64,000 nucleotides of DNA, from contig NZ_AP024094.1 of NCBI RefSeq assembly GCF_015140455.1, forward strand, positions 558,001-622,000, given 5' to 3'. A program made the position numbers and the translations under genes. A model generated the notes under the pieces. It was given only the letters and a program-made list of their open reading frames with translations, searched no databases and was not told where the DNA came from. Shown here piece by piece: positions 34,666 to 43,148 of the stretch; position 1 is the stretch's first letter, and every line of letters begins with the position of its first letter. This stretch comes from Jeongeupia sp. HS-3. Its GTDB lineage: Bacteria > Pseudomonadota > Gammaproteobacteria > Burkholderiales > Chitinibacteraceae.

Positions 34666-35133
34666 ATGTTGAACCCAGGCGACATGGCACCCGATTTCGA
34701 ACTGCCCGATGCGATGATGGATCCGGTCAAGCTATCGGATTACCGCGGGCGGCAGCATGTGGTGCTGTACTTCTTTAATAAGGATCACACGCCCGGCGGC
34801 GTGATCGAGGCGGTTGAATTCAGCGACCGTGTCGCCGCGCTGGCCGAACACGATGCGATCGTGCTTGGCGTCAGCCTTGATGACTGTATGGCGCATGAGC
34901 TGTTTATCGATGAAGAAGGCGTCGAATTCGATCTGCTTTCCGACGTTGAGGGCGAAGTCAGTCGCCAGTACCATGCCCTGCGCGAGTGGCAGGTGGGCAG
35001 CGTGGTAAGATACGGGATAGAACGCTCGACTTTCGTCATCGACAAGGCGGGGCTGATCCGCCACGCTTTCTACCATGTCACGCCGAAAGGTCACGCGGCC
35101 GAGATACTCACCCTTGTTCAATCGCTAGGATAA
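34666..35133 (+). CDS. Bcp-like peroxiredoxin homologue lacking the peroxidatic Cys
   Basis: 155 residues with a clear AhpC/TSA-Bcp thioredoxin fold (MLNPGDMAPDFELPDAMMDPVKLSDYRG, then VLYFFNKDHTPGGVIEAVEF). In active Bcp proteins this motif is TPGC; here residue 45 is Gly (GGC at 34798-34800). The only Cys is Cys74 (TGT at 34885-34887). Peroxidase activity by the known mechanism is therefore unlikely, and the protein may have been re-purposed. slyD starts seven bases after its stop, so the two form an operon. Confidence 0.85.
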   Translation: MLNPGDMAPDFELPDAMMDPVKLSDYRGRQHVVLYFFNKDHTPGGVIEAVEFSDRVAALAEHDAIVLGVSLDDCMAHELFIDEEGVEFDLLSDVEGEVSRQYHALREWQVGSVVRYGIERSTFVIDKAGLIRHAFYHVTPKGHAAEILTLVQSLG

Positions 35134-35139
35134 GCCCTG

Positions 35140-35619
35140 ATGCAAATCGCCAAGAACACCGCAGTTACCATCAACTACGAAATGTTTGACCTCGAAGGCA
35201 AGCAGCTCGACAAGACCGAAGAACCGATCGCCTATCTGCACGGCGGTTACGACAATATTCTGCCGCTGGTAGAAGAAGCACTCGAAGGCAAGACCGTCGG
35301 TGACAGCATCGACGTAGTCATGGAAGCCGACGACGCTTTCGGCGAACACGAGCCGGAACTGATCCGCACCGAAGATCTGGATGTGTTCCCGCAAGAAGTC
35401 ACCGTTGGCATGATGTTTGAAGCCGATGATCCGCAAACCGGCGATGTGTTGCTGTTCCGCGTGGTCGACATTACCGGCGGCAAGGTCACGGTTGATGCGA
35501 ACCACCCGTTTGCCGGAGTCAAGATTCGCTTCGTTGGTAAGGTGGTTGACGTTCGCGCCGCGACCGATGAAGAAATCGCCCATGGTCATATCCATGGCGA
35601 GCATGGCCATCAGCACTAA
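35140..35619 (+). CDS. slyD: FKBP-type peptidyl-prolyl isomerase SlyD
   Basis: 159 residues. An FKBP domain with an inserted IF chaperone loop (NPTAF-like: TEEPIAYLHGGYDNILPLVEEALEGKTVGD, DDAFGEHEPELI) and VDANHPFAGVKIRFVGKVVDVR. The C-terminus is His-rich but short (GHIHGEHGHQH), so metal binding should be weaker than in E. coli SlyD. SlyD accelerates prolyl isomerisation and helps deliver Ni2+. It shares an operon with the peroxiredoxin-like gene and is closed by a strong terminator. Confidence 0.94.
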   Translation: MQIAKNTAVTINYEMFDLEGKQLDKTEEPIAYLHGGYDNILPLVEEALEGKTVGDSIDVVMEADDAFGEHEPELIRTEDLDVFPQEVTVGMMFEADDPQTGDVLLFRVVDITGGKVTVDANHPFAGVKIRFVGKVVDVRAATDEEIAHGHIHGEHGHQH

Positions 35620-35637
35620 GCGTCAAGCTTCTGCTTG

Positions 35638-35679
35638 AAAACAAAACGGGGCGACTTCTGGTCGCCCCGTTTTGTTTTT
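35638..35679. terminator. Bidirectional terminator between slyD and tatA
   Basis: AAAACAAAACGGGGCGAC and GGTCGCCCCGTTTTGTTTTT flank a short loop, with A-runs on one side and T-runs on the other. It can end transcripts of both convergent genes. Confidence 0.9.
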
Positions 35680-35691
35680 GCCCGCTACGAT

Positions 35692-35865
35692 TTATCGATC
35701 GTTCTGCGGGCTGTCCTGTTGTTCACCCTTGCCGTTGACGCCGTCCTTGAAGCCGCGAATGGCGGCGCCAAGATCGCCGCCGGCGTTGCGCAGCCTGCGG
35801 GTGCCAAAGACCAGCACCACGACGACCAGAACCAGCGCCCAGTGCCAGAGACTGAAAGAACCCAT
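35692..35865 (-). CDS. tatA: Twin-arginine translocase subunit TatA
   Basis: 57-residue TatA. One N-terminal membrane helix ([16 protein letters not shown]), the hinge [14 protein letters not shown] and the amphipathic helix [11 protein letters not shown] are canonical. AGGAGA lies six bases before the ATG. TatA forms the membrane-weakening assembly that moves folded proteins with twin-arginine signals. It is directly downstream of phoX, whose product has such a signal. No tatB or tatC is seen here, so those must lie elsewhere. The tail is short and Gln/Asn-rich. Confidence 0.93.
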   Translation of the reverse strand: MGSFSLWHWALVLVVVVLVFGTRRLRNAGGDLGAAIRGFKDGVNGKGEQQDSPQNDR

Positions 35866-35878
35866 GTTTATCTCCTGC

Positions 35879-35914
35879 CTGGCCCCGGGGCACTTGCAAG
35901 TGCCCCGGGGCCAG
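35879..35914 (-). promoter_or_regulatory. Perfect 36-bp palindrome between phoX and tatA
   Basis: Half-arm CTGGCCCCGGGGCACTTG is followed directly by its exact reverse complement. It begins five bases after the phoX stop and ends two bases before the tatA SD. There is no T-run, so it is not a typical terminator. It could stabilise the phoX 3' end, limit tatA translation or act as a partial barrier. Confidence 0.75.
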
Positions 35915-35919
35915 CGTGA

Positions 35920-38196
35920 TTAAATCCCGATGGTGCCACCGTCGTTCTTGGTGATGACGATCGTGGCCGAGCGCGGGCGGGCGTTGCCGCCGTCCGGCCA
36001 GTGGCTGGTGAACTTGCTCGGGTCGGCCAGATCGGCCACTTTGGTGTCCTCGCCCGGGTGCTGGATGTTGACGAACAACGTCTTGCCATCCGGCGTTTCG
36101 GCCACACCGGTGATTTCGCAATCCTTCGGGCCGACCAGGAAGCGGCGCAGCGATTCGCCGTCCGGATTTTTGCCCTTGTGCGTGCTCACTTCCAGCGTGG
36201 CGGCGCCGATCGTATTGGCCACCTTGGTCGCACCGCCATCGCCGATCTTGCCCGGAATCGCGGCCAGCATCATGCAGTTGGTGACGTCGGAATAGGCGCC
36301 ATCGTCGGTCTGGATCCACAAGAGGCCGCTCTTCGGGCTGAACCAGATGCCGTCCGGGCTGGACATGTCGTTGTCGTCGGTCAGCGCGGACAGATTGACC
36401 GCAGCGCCGGCCTTGGCTTCGGCGGCGAAGACATAGACATCCCACTTGAAGCTGGTCGCGGCGGCATCGGCGCCGGCTTCGGCGGTGCGGATGATATGGC
36501 CGTTGACGTTGCCGGTCTGCTTGCTGGCGCCCTTCATGTCCTCGTAGGCGCGCGGATTGGCCGCATCCGGGAGGATCTTGCTGCCCGAAGCGGCGGTGGT
36601 GACGCGATTGGAGTTGTTGGTCAGCGTGTAATAGACCTCGCCGTTCTTCGGGTTGACCGAGCACCATTCCGGGCGATCCATCTTGGTGGCGCCAGCGGCA
36701 TCGGCGGCGATGCGGGTGTGGATGCAGATGTCGGCCAGCGAGGCGAAGGCGAAACCGGCATAGCCGCTGATCGCGGTATTGGCCAGTGTCAGTGGCAGCC
36801 AGGTGCCCGAACCGTCGGCGTTGAACTTGGCAACATAAAGTGTGCCTTCATCGAGGTATTTGTCGCCGGCGGCCAGGCCCTTGGTGGCATCGGCCGAATC
36901 CCAGACCGCTTTCGACACGTACTTGTAGATGTATTCGTTGCGCGAATCGTCGCCCATGTAGAACACCACCGGCTTGCCGGCAACGACCGGCGCGTACACG
37001 GCGCATTCGTGCGCGAAACGGCCCAGGTGGGTGCGCTTGCGCGGGGTCGACGAGGCGGCGTACGGATCGATTTCGACCACGTAACCGAAGGTGTTGGCTT
37101 CGTTGCGGTAGTCGGCGAGGGCGCTGGCGCCGCTGTTGGCGAGGTTCCAGCGTTTGTAGACATCGGCCGCGCCGGCGGTATCCCACTTCTTGCCCGATGC
37201 ACCGCTCGGCACGCCATAACGACCGAAAGAGGCCAGTTCGTTCGCGCTGCGGCTGGCGAGGACATCGCCGGTGCGCGAGAAGTAGCCGGCCCAGTTTTCC
37301 TCGCAGGTCAGGAAGGTGCCCCACGGGGTGTCGCCGGTGGCGCAGTTGTTGACCGTGCCACGGCTCTTGGTGCCATCGGTCGAATAGAGGGTTTTGACCT
37401 GATCACTGCCGCGCACCGGGCCGTACAGATCCATCGGCGTTTGCGCGGTGATGCGACGGTTGTAGACGGAGCTGCGATTGAGCTGGAACTTGCCGGCCGT
37501 TTTCTGGACTTCGATCACCGCGACGCCATGGGCGCGGATTTCCTTGTCGACTTCGGCTGCCGGGCGCACGCCAGCGGTGGTGGTGGCGCCGGCAACGTGC
37601 AGGAAGGCGTCGGTGATGTTTTCGTGGTTCATCGCGATCAGGCCGCGTTCGCTACCGTTCAGGTCGCGTGCGGTGCCTGCTGCGTTGAGGCCGAAGTAGT
37701 TCATGCCGTCATGATGATCGCCGGCGCGGAAATCGAAGCTGGCCGCATCGTCGCTGCCGTCGTTCTTGTAAGCGGCAGTGGTGGTATTGATCGGATCGCC
37801 CAGTGCGTACAGGACGGTGGCGCTGTAACCGGCCGGCAGTGTCAGCGCATCCAGCATGTTCTTGGCGACCGGATTGAAATTGAAGCGGGCTGCCGGCGGC
37901 GTCGTCGGAGTGGGCGTCGGCGCAGGGACCGGGCCTGGTGTGGGCGCCGGGGTCGGGCCGGGCGTCTGGTTGCCTGTGGTGTTGTCGGTGCTGCCGCCGC
38001 CACAGGCGCTCAGTGCACCGCCGAGGGCGACACCGCCGAACATCATGGCCGCTGCACCACCAAGGCCACCACGCAGAATGCCGCGACGGCTGATGCGCGA
38101 TTCGAGCACGTTCTCGAAGCTGCCGTTGTCGCTATCGTTGTGACCGATGTCGTCCGCATCGATATTGCTGATTTGCGTGTTGTTTTGTTCTTTCAT
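35920..38196 (-). CDS. phoX: PhoX-family alkaline phosphatase (Tat-exported)
   Basis: 758-residue calcium/iron-dependent alkaline phosphatase family (DUF839). The Tat signal SRRGIL has R37-R38 and is followed by a hydrophobic stretch and LSAC-GGGS, which may be lipidated. A Pro/Thr-rich linker (~75-105) precedes the catalytic region. Typical features include DHHDGMNYFG, MNHENI, GTFLTCEENWAGYF, FAHECAVYAP and NIQHPGED. PhoX releases phosphate from organic esters in the periplasm. tatA lies directly downstream, which suggests co-expression of substrate and transporter. A lone CTGTCAT half-site (plus-strand 38255-38261) could be a Pho box remnant. Confidence 0.92.
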   Translation of the reverse strand: MKEQNNTQISNIDADDIGHNDSDNGSFENVLESRISRRGILRGGLGGAAAMMFGGVALGGALSACGGGSTDNTTGNQTPGPTPAPTPGPVPAPTPTPTTPPAARFNFNPVAKNMLDALTLPAGYSATVLYALGDPINTTTAAYKNDGSDDAASFDFRAGDHHDGMNYFGLNAAGTARDLNGSERGLIAMNHENITDAFLHVAGATTTAGVRPAAEVDKEIRAHGVAVIEVQKTAGKFQLNRSSVYNRRITAQTPMDLYGPVRGSDQVKTLYSTDGTKSRGTVNNCATGDTPWGTFLTCEENWAGYFSRTGDVLASRSANELASFGRYGVPSGASGKKWDTAGAADVYKRWNLANSGASALADYRNEANTFGYVVEIDPYAASSTPRKRTHLGRFAHECAVYAPVVAGKPVVFYMGDDSRNEYIYKYVSKAVWDSADATKGLAAGDKYLDEGTLYVAKFNADGSGTWLPLTLANTAISGYAGFAFASLADICIHTRIAADAAGATKMDRPEWCSVNPKNGEVYYTLTNNSNRVTTAASGSKILPDAANPRAYEDMKGASKQTGNVNGHIIRTAEAGADAAATSFKWDVYVFAAEAKAGAAVNLSALTDDNDMSSPDGIWFSPKSGLLWIQTDDGAYSDVTNCMMLAAIPGKIGDGGATKVANTIGAATLEVSTHKGKNPDGESLRRFLVGPKDCEITGVAETPDGKTLFVNIQHPGEDTKVADLADPSKFTSHWPDGGNARPRSATIVITKNDGGTIGI

Positions 38197-38653
38197 CGCA
38201 GTGAGCCCCCTGTGCTTGTCTATTTACGCGAAGCGGCAAGCGTAGAGGGTGTCGATGACAGCAACGTTAAAGCCGCGGGGGATTGCAAAGTTGCGCGGGC
38301 CGCCGGGCTGGCTGCGGTTGGTGATTGAAACCGGCCTGCCGTCATCCGGCGCTACGCGGGTTTGACGCCGGGCATGCTGTCTCAATACTGGCCCCATTTT
38401 TGCTTTCGATTTGCGTGTCTTTTTCTTGCAACGCAAGCGTCATAAGGCCCACGCGGTCCAGAGGGCGGATATGCGTGATTTGCGCCGTCGATCGTCGTTT
38501 ATCACATGAGCCGGCTGTTGCACTAGCCGGGGCTGATACCCTAGTATTTGTGTTAATCGCAGTTTGTGAACACAAGATGTTGTGTTTCTTCACAATCTAT
38601 TCACAGACTTGTGCACATCATAGAATCCCCTCTACCCAGAAGGAACTGAGCGC
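38197..38653. other. Divergent intergenic region between phoX and nrdA
   Basis: 457 bases with no gene. It holds the nrdA NrdR boxes near the right end and one CTGTCAT half-site near the left end. No other clear feature. Confidence 0.5.
38538..38585 (+). promoter_or_regulatory. Two NrdR boxes upstream of nrdA
   Basis: ACCCTAGTATTTGTGT (38538-38553) and ACACAAGATGTTGTGT (38570-38585) resemble the NrdR consensus; the second is a near-perfect palindrome. Their starts are 32 bp apart, about three helical turns, as expected for cooperative NrdR binding. NrdR represses ribonucleotide reductase genes when dATP is high. Confidence 0.8.
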
Positions 38654-41560
38654 ATGTACGCCACGCTGGATAGCACTACTGGAAGCCGCATGACCGATAC
38701 CCTCGATACGAGCAAACAGCACGATTACGGTGCATACGCCAACTACAAAATCATCCGCCGTAATGGCGCAGTGGTGCCGTTCGAGCCGCTGAAGATTTCC
38801 GTGGCCGTGACCAAGGCCTTCATCGCCGTGCAGGGCAGCCAGGCGGCATCGTCGGCTGCGGTGCGCGAGCGCGTTGCCGGCCTGACCGATGCGGTGGTGC
38901 GCGCGCTGATGCGTCGCAAGCCCGAAGGCGGCGCGATCCATATCGAGGAAATCCAGGATCAGGTTGAACTGGCGCTGATGCGCACCGGCGAGCACGACGT
39001 CGCGCGCGCCTACGTGATCTACCGCGAACAGCGTTCGCAAGAGCGCCATCACGCCAAGATCGAGCACGAAGTCGAGCACCACGACAGCATCAACGTCGTC
39101 TACGAAGACGGCAGCCGTCGTCCGCTCGACCTCGGCCGTCTGAAGTCGCTGATCGCCTCGGCGTGCACCGGTTTCGACAACGAGACCGATCAGGCCGCGA
39201 TCCTGAACGAAGCACTGAAGAACATCTACGACGGCGTGCCGGCCGAAGAAGTGCGCAAGTCGGTGATCATGGCCGCGCGCCAGCTGATCGAAAAAGACCC
39301 GTCGTACTCGCAAGTCACCGCGCGCCTGCTGCTGGACAGCCTGCGCCGCGAAGTGATCGGCGCGGAAACCAGCCATGAAGAAATGGCCGATGCCTATGCG
39401 CGTTACTTCCCCACCTTCATCAAGCGCGGCATCGACGCCGAGCTGCTCGATGAAAAACTGGCCCAGTACGATCTGGCCCGTCTTGGCGCCGCGCTGAACC
39501 ACAACCGCGACTACCAGTTCGGCTACCTTGGCCTGCAAACGCTGTACGACCGTTACTTCCTGCACATCGAGGACGAGCGCATCGAGCTGCCGCAAGCGTT
39601 CTACATGCGCGTGGCGATGGGTCTGGCGCTGAACGAAATCAACCGCGAAGAGCGCGCGATCGAGTTCTACAACGTGCTGTCGACCTTCGATTTCATGTCG
39701 TCCACGCCGACGCTGTTCAATGCCGGTACCCGCCGCTCGCAATTGTCGAGCTGCTACCTGACGACGATTGCCGATGATCTGGACGGCATCTACGAAGGCA
39801 TCAAGGAAAACGCGTTGCTGTCGAAGTTTGCCGGTGGTCTGGGCAACGACTGGACGCCGGTGCGCTCGCTTGGTTCGCACATCAAGGGCACCAACGGCAA
39901 ATCGCAAGGCGTCGTGCCTTTCCTCAAGGTGGTGAACGACACCGCCGTGGCGGTCAACCAGGGCGGCAAGCGCAAGGGCGCGGTCTGCGCCTATCTGGAA
40001 ACCTGGCACGCCGACATCGAGGAATTCCTCGAGCTGCGCAAGAACACCGGTGATGATCGCCGTCGTACCCACGACATGAACACCGCCAACTGGGTGCCCG
40101 ATCTGTTCATGCAGCGCGTGATCGAAGGCGCCGACTGGACCTTGTTCAGCCCGGCCGAAACCCCGGACCTGCACGACAAGTACGGCAAGGACTTCGCCGA
40201 AACCTACGCGCGTTACGAAGAAAAGGCCGCGCGCGGCGAGATGCGCGTGGTCAAGAAGCTGCCGGCGCTGAACCTGTGGCGCAAGATGCTGACGATGCTG
40301 TTTGAAACTGGCCATCCGTGGATCACCTTCAAGGACCCGTGCAACATCCGTAGCCCGCAGCAGCACGTTGGCGTCGTGCACAGCTCCAACCTGTGCACCG
40401 AAATCACCCTGAACACCAACGACGAAGAAATCGCCGTCTGCAACCTCGGCTCGGTCAACCTGGTGAACCACCTGAAGAACGTCGACGGCGCGATCGTCCT
40501 CGATCAGGAAAAAATCGCCCGCACCGTCAAGACCGCGATGCGCATGCTCGACAACGTCATCGACATCAACTTCTACCCGGTGGCCAAGGCGCGCAATTCC
40601 AACCTCAAGCATCGTCCGGTTGGCATGGGCATCATGGGCTTCCAGGATGCATTGCTGGCGCAGCGGATTCCGTACGCATCGGATGCTGCGGTCGCGTTTG
40701 CCGATAACTCGATGGAAGTGATCTGCTACCACGCCTACTGGGCATCGACCGAGTTGGCCGAAGAGCGCGGCACCTACCCGAGCTTCAAGGGCAGCCTGTG
40801 GGATCGTGGCATCCTGCCGCAGGATTCGCTGGAGCTGCTGGCGCAAGAGCGCGGCGGTTATCTGGAAGTGGATCGTTCGTCGCAACTGGACTGGTCGTCG
40901 CTGCGCGAGCGCATCGCTACCGTCGGCATGCGCAACTCGAACTGCGTCGCCATCGCCCCGACCGCGACCATCGCCAACATCATCGGCGTTTCGGCGTCGA
41001 TCGAACCGACTTACCAGAACCTGTTCGTGAAATCGAACCTGTCGGGCGAGTTCACCGTGGTGAACGAATACCTGGTGCGCGACCTCAAGGCCCGTGGCCT
41101 GTGGGACGAAGTGATGATCTCCGACCTCAAGTACTTTGACGGTTCGGTAGCGCGCATCGACCGCATTCCGCAAGACCTGCGTGATATCTACGCGACCGCG
41201 TTCGAAATGGATCCGAAGTGGCTGGTCGAAGCCGCATCGCGCCGCCAGAAGTGGATCGATCAGGCCCAAAGCCTGAACATCTATATGGCCGGCGCCTCGG
41301 GCAAGAAGCTGGACGAGCTGTATCGGCATGCGTGGATTCGCGGTCTCAAGACCACGTATTACCTGCGCACGCTGGCGGCATCGAACGCCGAAAAATCGAC
41401 CGGCCGTGGTGGCGAGCTGAACGCCGTACCGGTGGATGGTGGCTACAACGCGACCGCAGCCGTTGCCGCGCCGGTTGCCGAAGCCGAGCCGATGATGGAA
41501 CCGGCGACCGACATGAAGTTTTGCTCGATCGATAATCCCGAGTGTGAATCTTGCCAATAA
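38654..41560 (+). CDS. nrdA: Class Ia ribonucleotide reductase, alpha subunit
   Basis: 968 residues, longer than E. coli NrdA because the ATP-cone is duplicated, as in Pseudomonas NrdA. ATP-cone 1 spans ~33-120 (KIIRRNGAVVPFEPLKISVAV), ATP-cone 2 ~138-230 (VVYEDGSRRPLDLGRLKSLI). The catalytic barrel contains SSCYLTTIADDLDGIYEGIKENALLSKFAGGLG and NLCTEITLNT. The C-terminus ends CESCQ, the redox-active Cys pair. It reduces ribonucleotides to deoxyribonucleotides with NrdB. Two NrdR boxes lie upstream and AGGA gives a normal SD. Unusually, two lipoprotein genes separate it from nrdB. Confidence 0.97.
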   Translation: MYATLDSTTGSRMTDTLDTSKQHDYGAYANYKIIRRNGAVVPFEPLKISVAVTKAFIAVQGSQAASSAAVRERVAGLTDAVVRALMRRKPEGGAIHIEEIQDQVELALMRTGEHDVARAYVIYREQRSQERHHAKIEHEVEHHDSINVVYEDGSRRPLDLGRLKSLIASACTGFDNETDQAAILNEALKNIYDGVPAEEVRKSVIMAARQLIEKDPSYSQVTARLLLDSLRREVIGAETSHEEMADAYARYFPTFIKRGIDAELLDEKLAQYDLARLGAALNHNRDYQFGYLGLQTLYDRYFLHIEDERIELPQAFYMRVAMGLALNEINREERAIEFYNVLSTFDFMSSTPTLFNAGTRRSQLSSCYLTTIADDLDGIYEGIKENALLSKFAGGLGNDWTPVRSLGSHIKGTNGKSQGVVPFLKVVNDTAVAVNQGGKRKGAVCAYLETWHADIEEFLELRKNTGDDRRRTHDMNTANWVPDLFMQRVIEGADWTLFSPAETPDLHDKYGKDFAETYARYEEKAARGEMRVVKKLPALNLWRKMLTMLFETGHPWITFKDPCNIRSPQQHVGVVHSSNLCTEITLNTNDEEIAVCNLGSVNLVNHLKNVDGAIVLDQEKIARTVKTAMRMLDNVIDINFYPVAKARNSNLKHRPVGMGIMGFQDALLAQRIPYASDAAVAFADNSMEVICYHAYWASTELAEERGTYPSFKGSLWDRGILPQDSLELLAQERGGYLEVDRSSQLDWSSLRERIATVGMRNSNCVAIAPTATIANIIGVSASIEPTYQNLFVKSNLSGEFTVVNEYLVRDLKARGLWDEVMISDLKYFDGSVARIDRIPQDLRDIYATAFEMDPKWLVEAASRRQKWIDQAQSLNIYMAGASGKKLDELYRHAWIRGLKTTYYLRTLAASNAEKSTGRGGELNAVPVDGGYNATAAVAAPVAEAEPMMEPATDMKFCSIDNPECESCQ

Positions 41561-41871
41561 ACCTATCCCGTTAGGCGACTGCGCCTGCGCATTTTGCCCC
41601 CGTCCGATGCTCGAAACCCCGCAAGGGGGCTACCTTCGGGTCGTCCTCATGGACTTCATGGCGATGAAGGTTTCTGCGCTTCGGGCGGGACCAAACTGCT
41701 TTGGCTCGCTCGCCTACTGGAACAGGTTCGGAGGGCTGTTTTTATTCAGTCGTCCGCCATCGGCCCGGTTCGCCGGGCCCGATGCTTGAGCCGGTTGCTC
41801 GCAGCCGCTTCAAGCATCGGTAAAAAAACATCAACAAGGCCGCCAACGAGCGGGCCAGAGAGGAGCAGGGG
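41561..41871. other. Intergenic region between nrdA and the first lipoprotein gene
   Basis: 311 bases without a gene. It holds a perfect 11-bp inverted repeat, CCGATGCTTGA (41779-41789) and TCAAGCATCGG (41810-41820), preceded by a shorter GC-rich stem and followed by an A-run. On the plus strand the A-run argues against a classical terminator. Its role is unclear. Confidence 0.5.
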
Positions 41872-42456
41872 ATGAAGGCGATTTTGCGTCTGGTGTTGCT
41901 GGGCTTCGCGCTGGCTTTGGCTGGCTGCAGCAATATTCAGCAACTGATCGGTAGTAACGAGCCGAAGAAGATCGAAGCGCCGGCCGGCAAGGCGGTGGTC
42001 ATGCTGACCCTGACTTGGACGGCGCTGGATAACGATAGCGCCAGGGTGGCGCTGGTATTGCGCGGGCCACATGGCGAGCAGATGCTCTCGGGCAAGGATG
42101 GCGATGTGGTGCTGTCACCGAACGGCCCGAGCGTATCGGGCAAGCGCTTCTTGCTGACGCTGGTGCCCGGCCAGTATCAGTTGATGAACCTGCAGGGCAG
42201 CTGGCAGACCGATGAAGGCGGGCGTTCGCGCCAGCAGCCGGTGTGGTTGCCGCTGGGGCAGACCTTCAGCGTGCAGGCCGGCGATGTCGTTTACATCGGC
42301 AATGTGAACGTGGCGCTGGATTTCAAGCCGTCAGCCACGGTCAGCAATCAGGCCGGTCGGGATTTTTATGATCTGGTAATGAGCAAGTCGGCCAATGAAC
42401 TGTCCAACATTCAGGTACAGCTGCCGCAAGGCGGCAGCTTGCCCTATGGAAGTTGA
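41872..42456 (+). CDS. Lipoprotein of unknown function, paralogue 1
   Basis: 194 residues with a clear lipoprotein signal (MKAILRLVLLGFALALAGC). The mature part is rich in beta-strand-like sequence, with VVMLTLTWTALDNDSARVALVLRGPHG, a GQY-type turn (PGQYQLMNLQGSW) and GDVVYIGNVNVALDFKPSATVSNQAGRDF. It matches the following gene in this last region. Probably an envelope protein with an Ig-like fold; no known family was recognised. Located between nrdA and nrdB. Confidence 0.75.
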   Translation: MKAILRLVLLGFALALAGCSNIQQLIGSNEPKKIEAPAGKAVVMLTLTWTALDNDSARVALVLRGPHGEQMLSGKDGDVVLSPNGPSVSGKRFLLTLVPGQYQLMNLQGSWQTDEGGRSRQQPVWLPLGQTFSVQAGDVVYIGNVNVALDFKPSATVSNQAGRDFYDLVMSKSANELSNIQVQLPQGGSLPYGS

Positions 42457-42484
42457 CCCCGCCTTGAGCGGGCAGGAGGGCACG

Positions 42485-43069
42485 ATGCGAGTTCATACAG
42501 GGTTGCGAGCCTGGCTGGTACCGGTGGCGCTGATGCTGCTGGCCGGCTGTGCCTCGCTCAAACCGCAAACCAACGATGGCCAGATGTTGCCTCCACCGGG
42601 GCAAGGCTACGCCGTGCTGGCATTTACCTTGCAGAGCCTGGAGCCCGATAGCGGCAACGCCAATCTGGTATTCAACGGCACGGGCGGCAGTGGCCAGTTT
42701 TACGCCAGTGAAAACACCGATTACATCCGTGCACCGGGCAATATTCCGGATGACAAGGGCAGGCTGGCTTTTGCCGCCTTGCCGCCGGGGGATTACACCA
42801 TCACCCATGTTTATGGCCGCTGGGGTGTACCGGACACCATGGGTGATGCAGGCATACCGAATATCGTCAGCTTGCCGCGACAAGACCGTTTCAGCGTCAA
42901 AGCCGGCGAAGTGGTGTACCTGGGCGATTTTCACCTGAACATGAATTTCAAACCCGATGTGGTGCTGAGCAATCAGCAAGCCCGCGATTTCAACCACATG
43001 AAAGTGATGTGGGGCGTGAGCGATTTTTCCAATGTCCACACGCGTGTGCTGGATGGCAGAGCCCAATAA
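42485..43069 (+). CDS. Lipoprotein of unknown function, paralogue 2
   Basis: 194 residues, signal ending LMLLAGC. Shares order and motifs with the preceding gene: YAVLAFTLQSLEPDSGNANLVFNGTG, PPGDYTITHVYGRWG, AGEVVYLGDFHLNMNFKPDVVLSNQQARDF. The GGAGG SD supports the ATG at 42485. The pair probably arose by tandem duplication. Function unknown; an envelope location is inferred from the lipobox. Separated from nrdB by about 80 bases. Confidence 0.75.
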   Translation: MRVHTGLRAWLVPVALMLLAGCASLKPQTNDGQMLPPPGQGYAVLAFTLQSLEPDSGNANLVFNGTGGSGQFYASENTDYIRAPGNIPDDKGRLAFAALPPGDYTITHVYGRWGVPDTMGDAGIPNIVSLPRQDRFSVKAGEVVYLGDFHLNMNFKPDVVLSNQQARDFNHMKVMWGVSDFSNVHTRVLDGRAQ

Positions 43070-43148
43070 GAACACTTGAAACACCGGCCCGGCACCACGC
43101 CGGGCCACTGCAACAATTTTGATATTTGATAGACAAGGATTGAACACC

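Noticed and set aside
36001-38328. Long plus-strand open frame opposite phoX
   Set aside because: Its translation is Gly/Arg/Ala-rich without domains; phoX on the minus strand explains the region.
38618-41557. Very long open frame on the minus strand opposite nrdA (979 residues)
   Set aside because: It is a composition-driven antisense shadow of nrdA; the plus-strand frame has every RNR motif and an SD.
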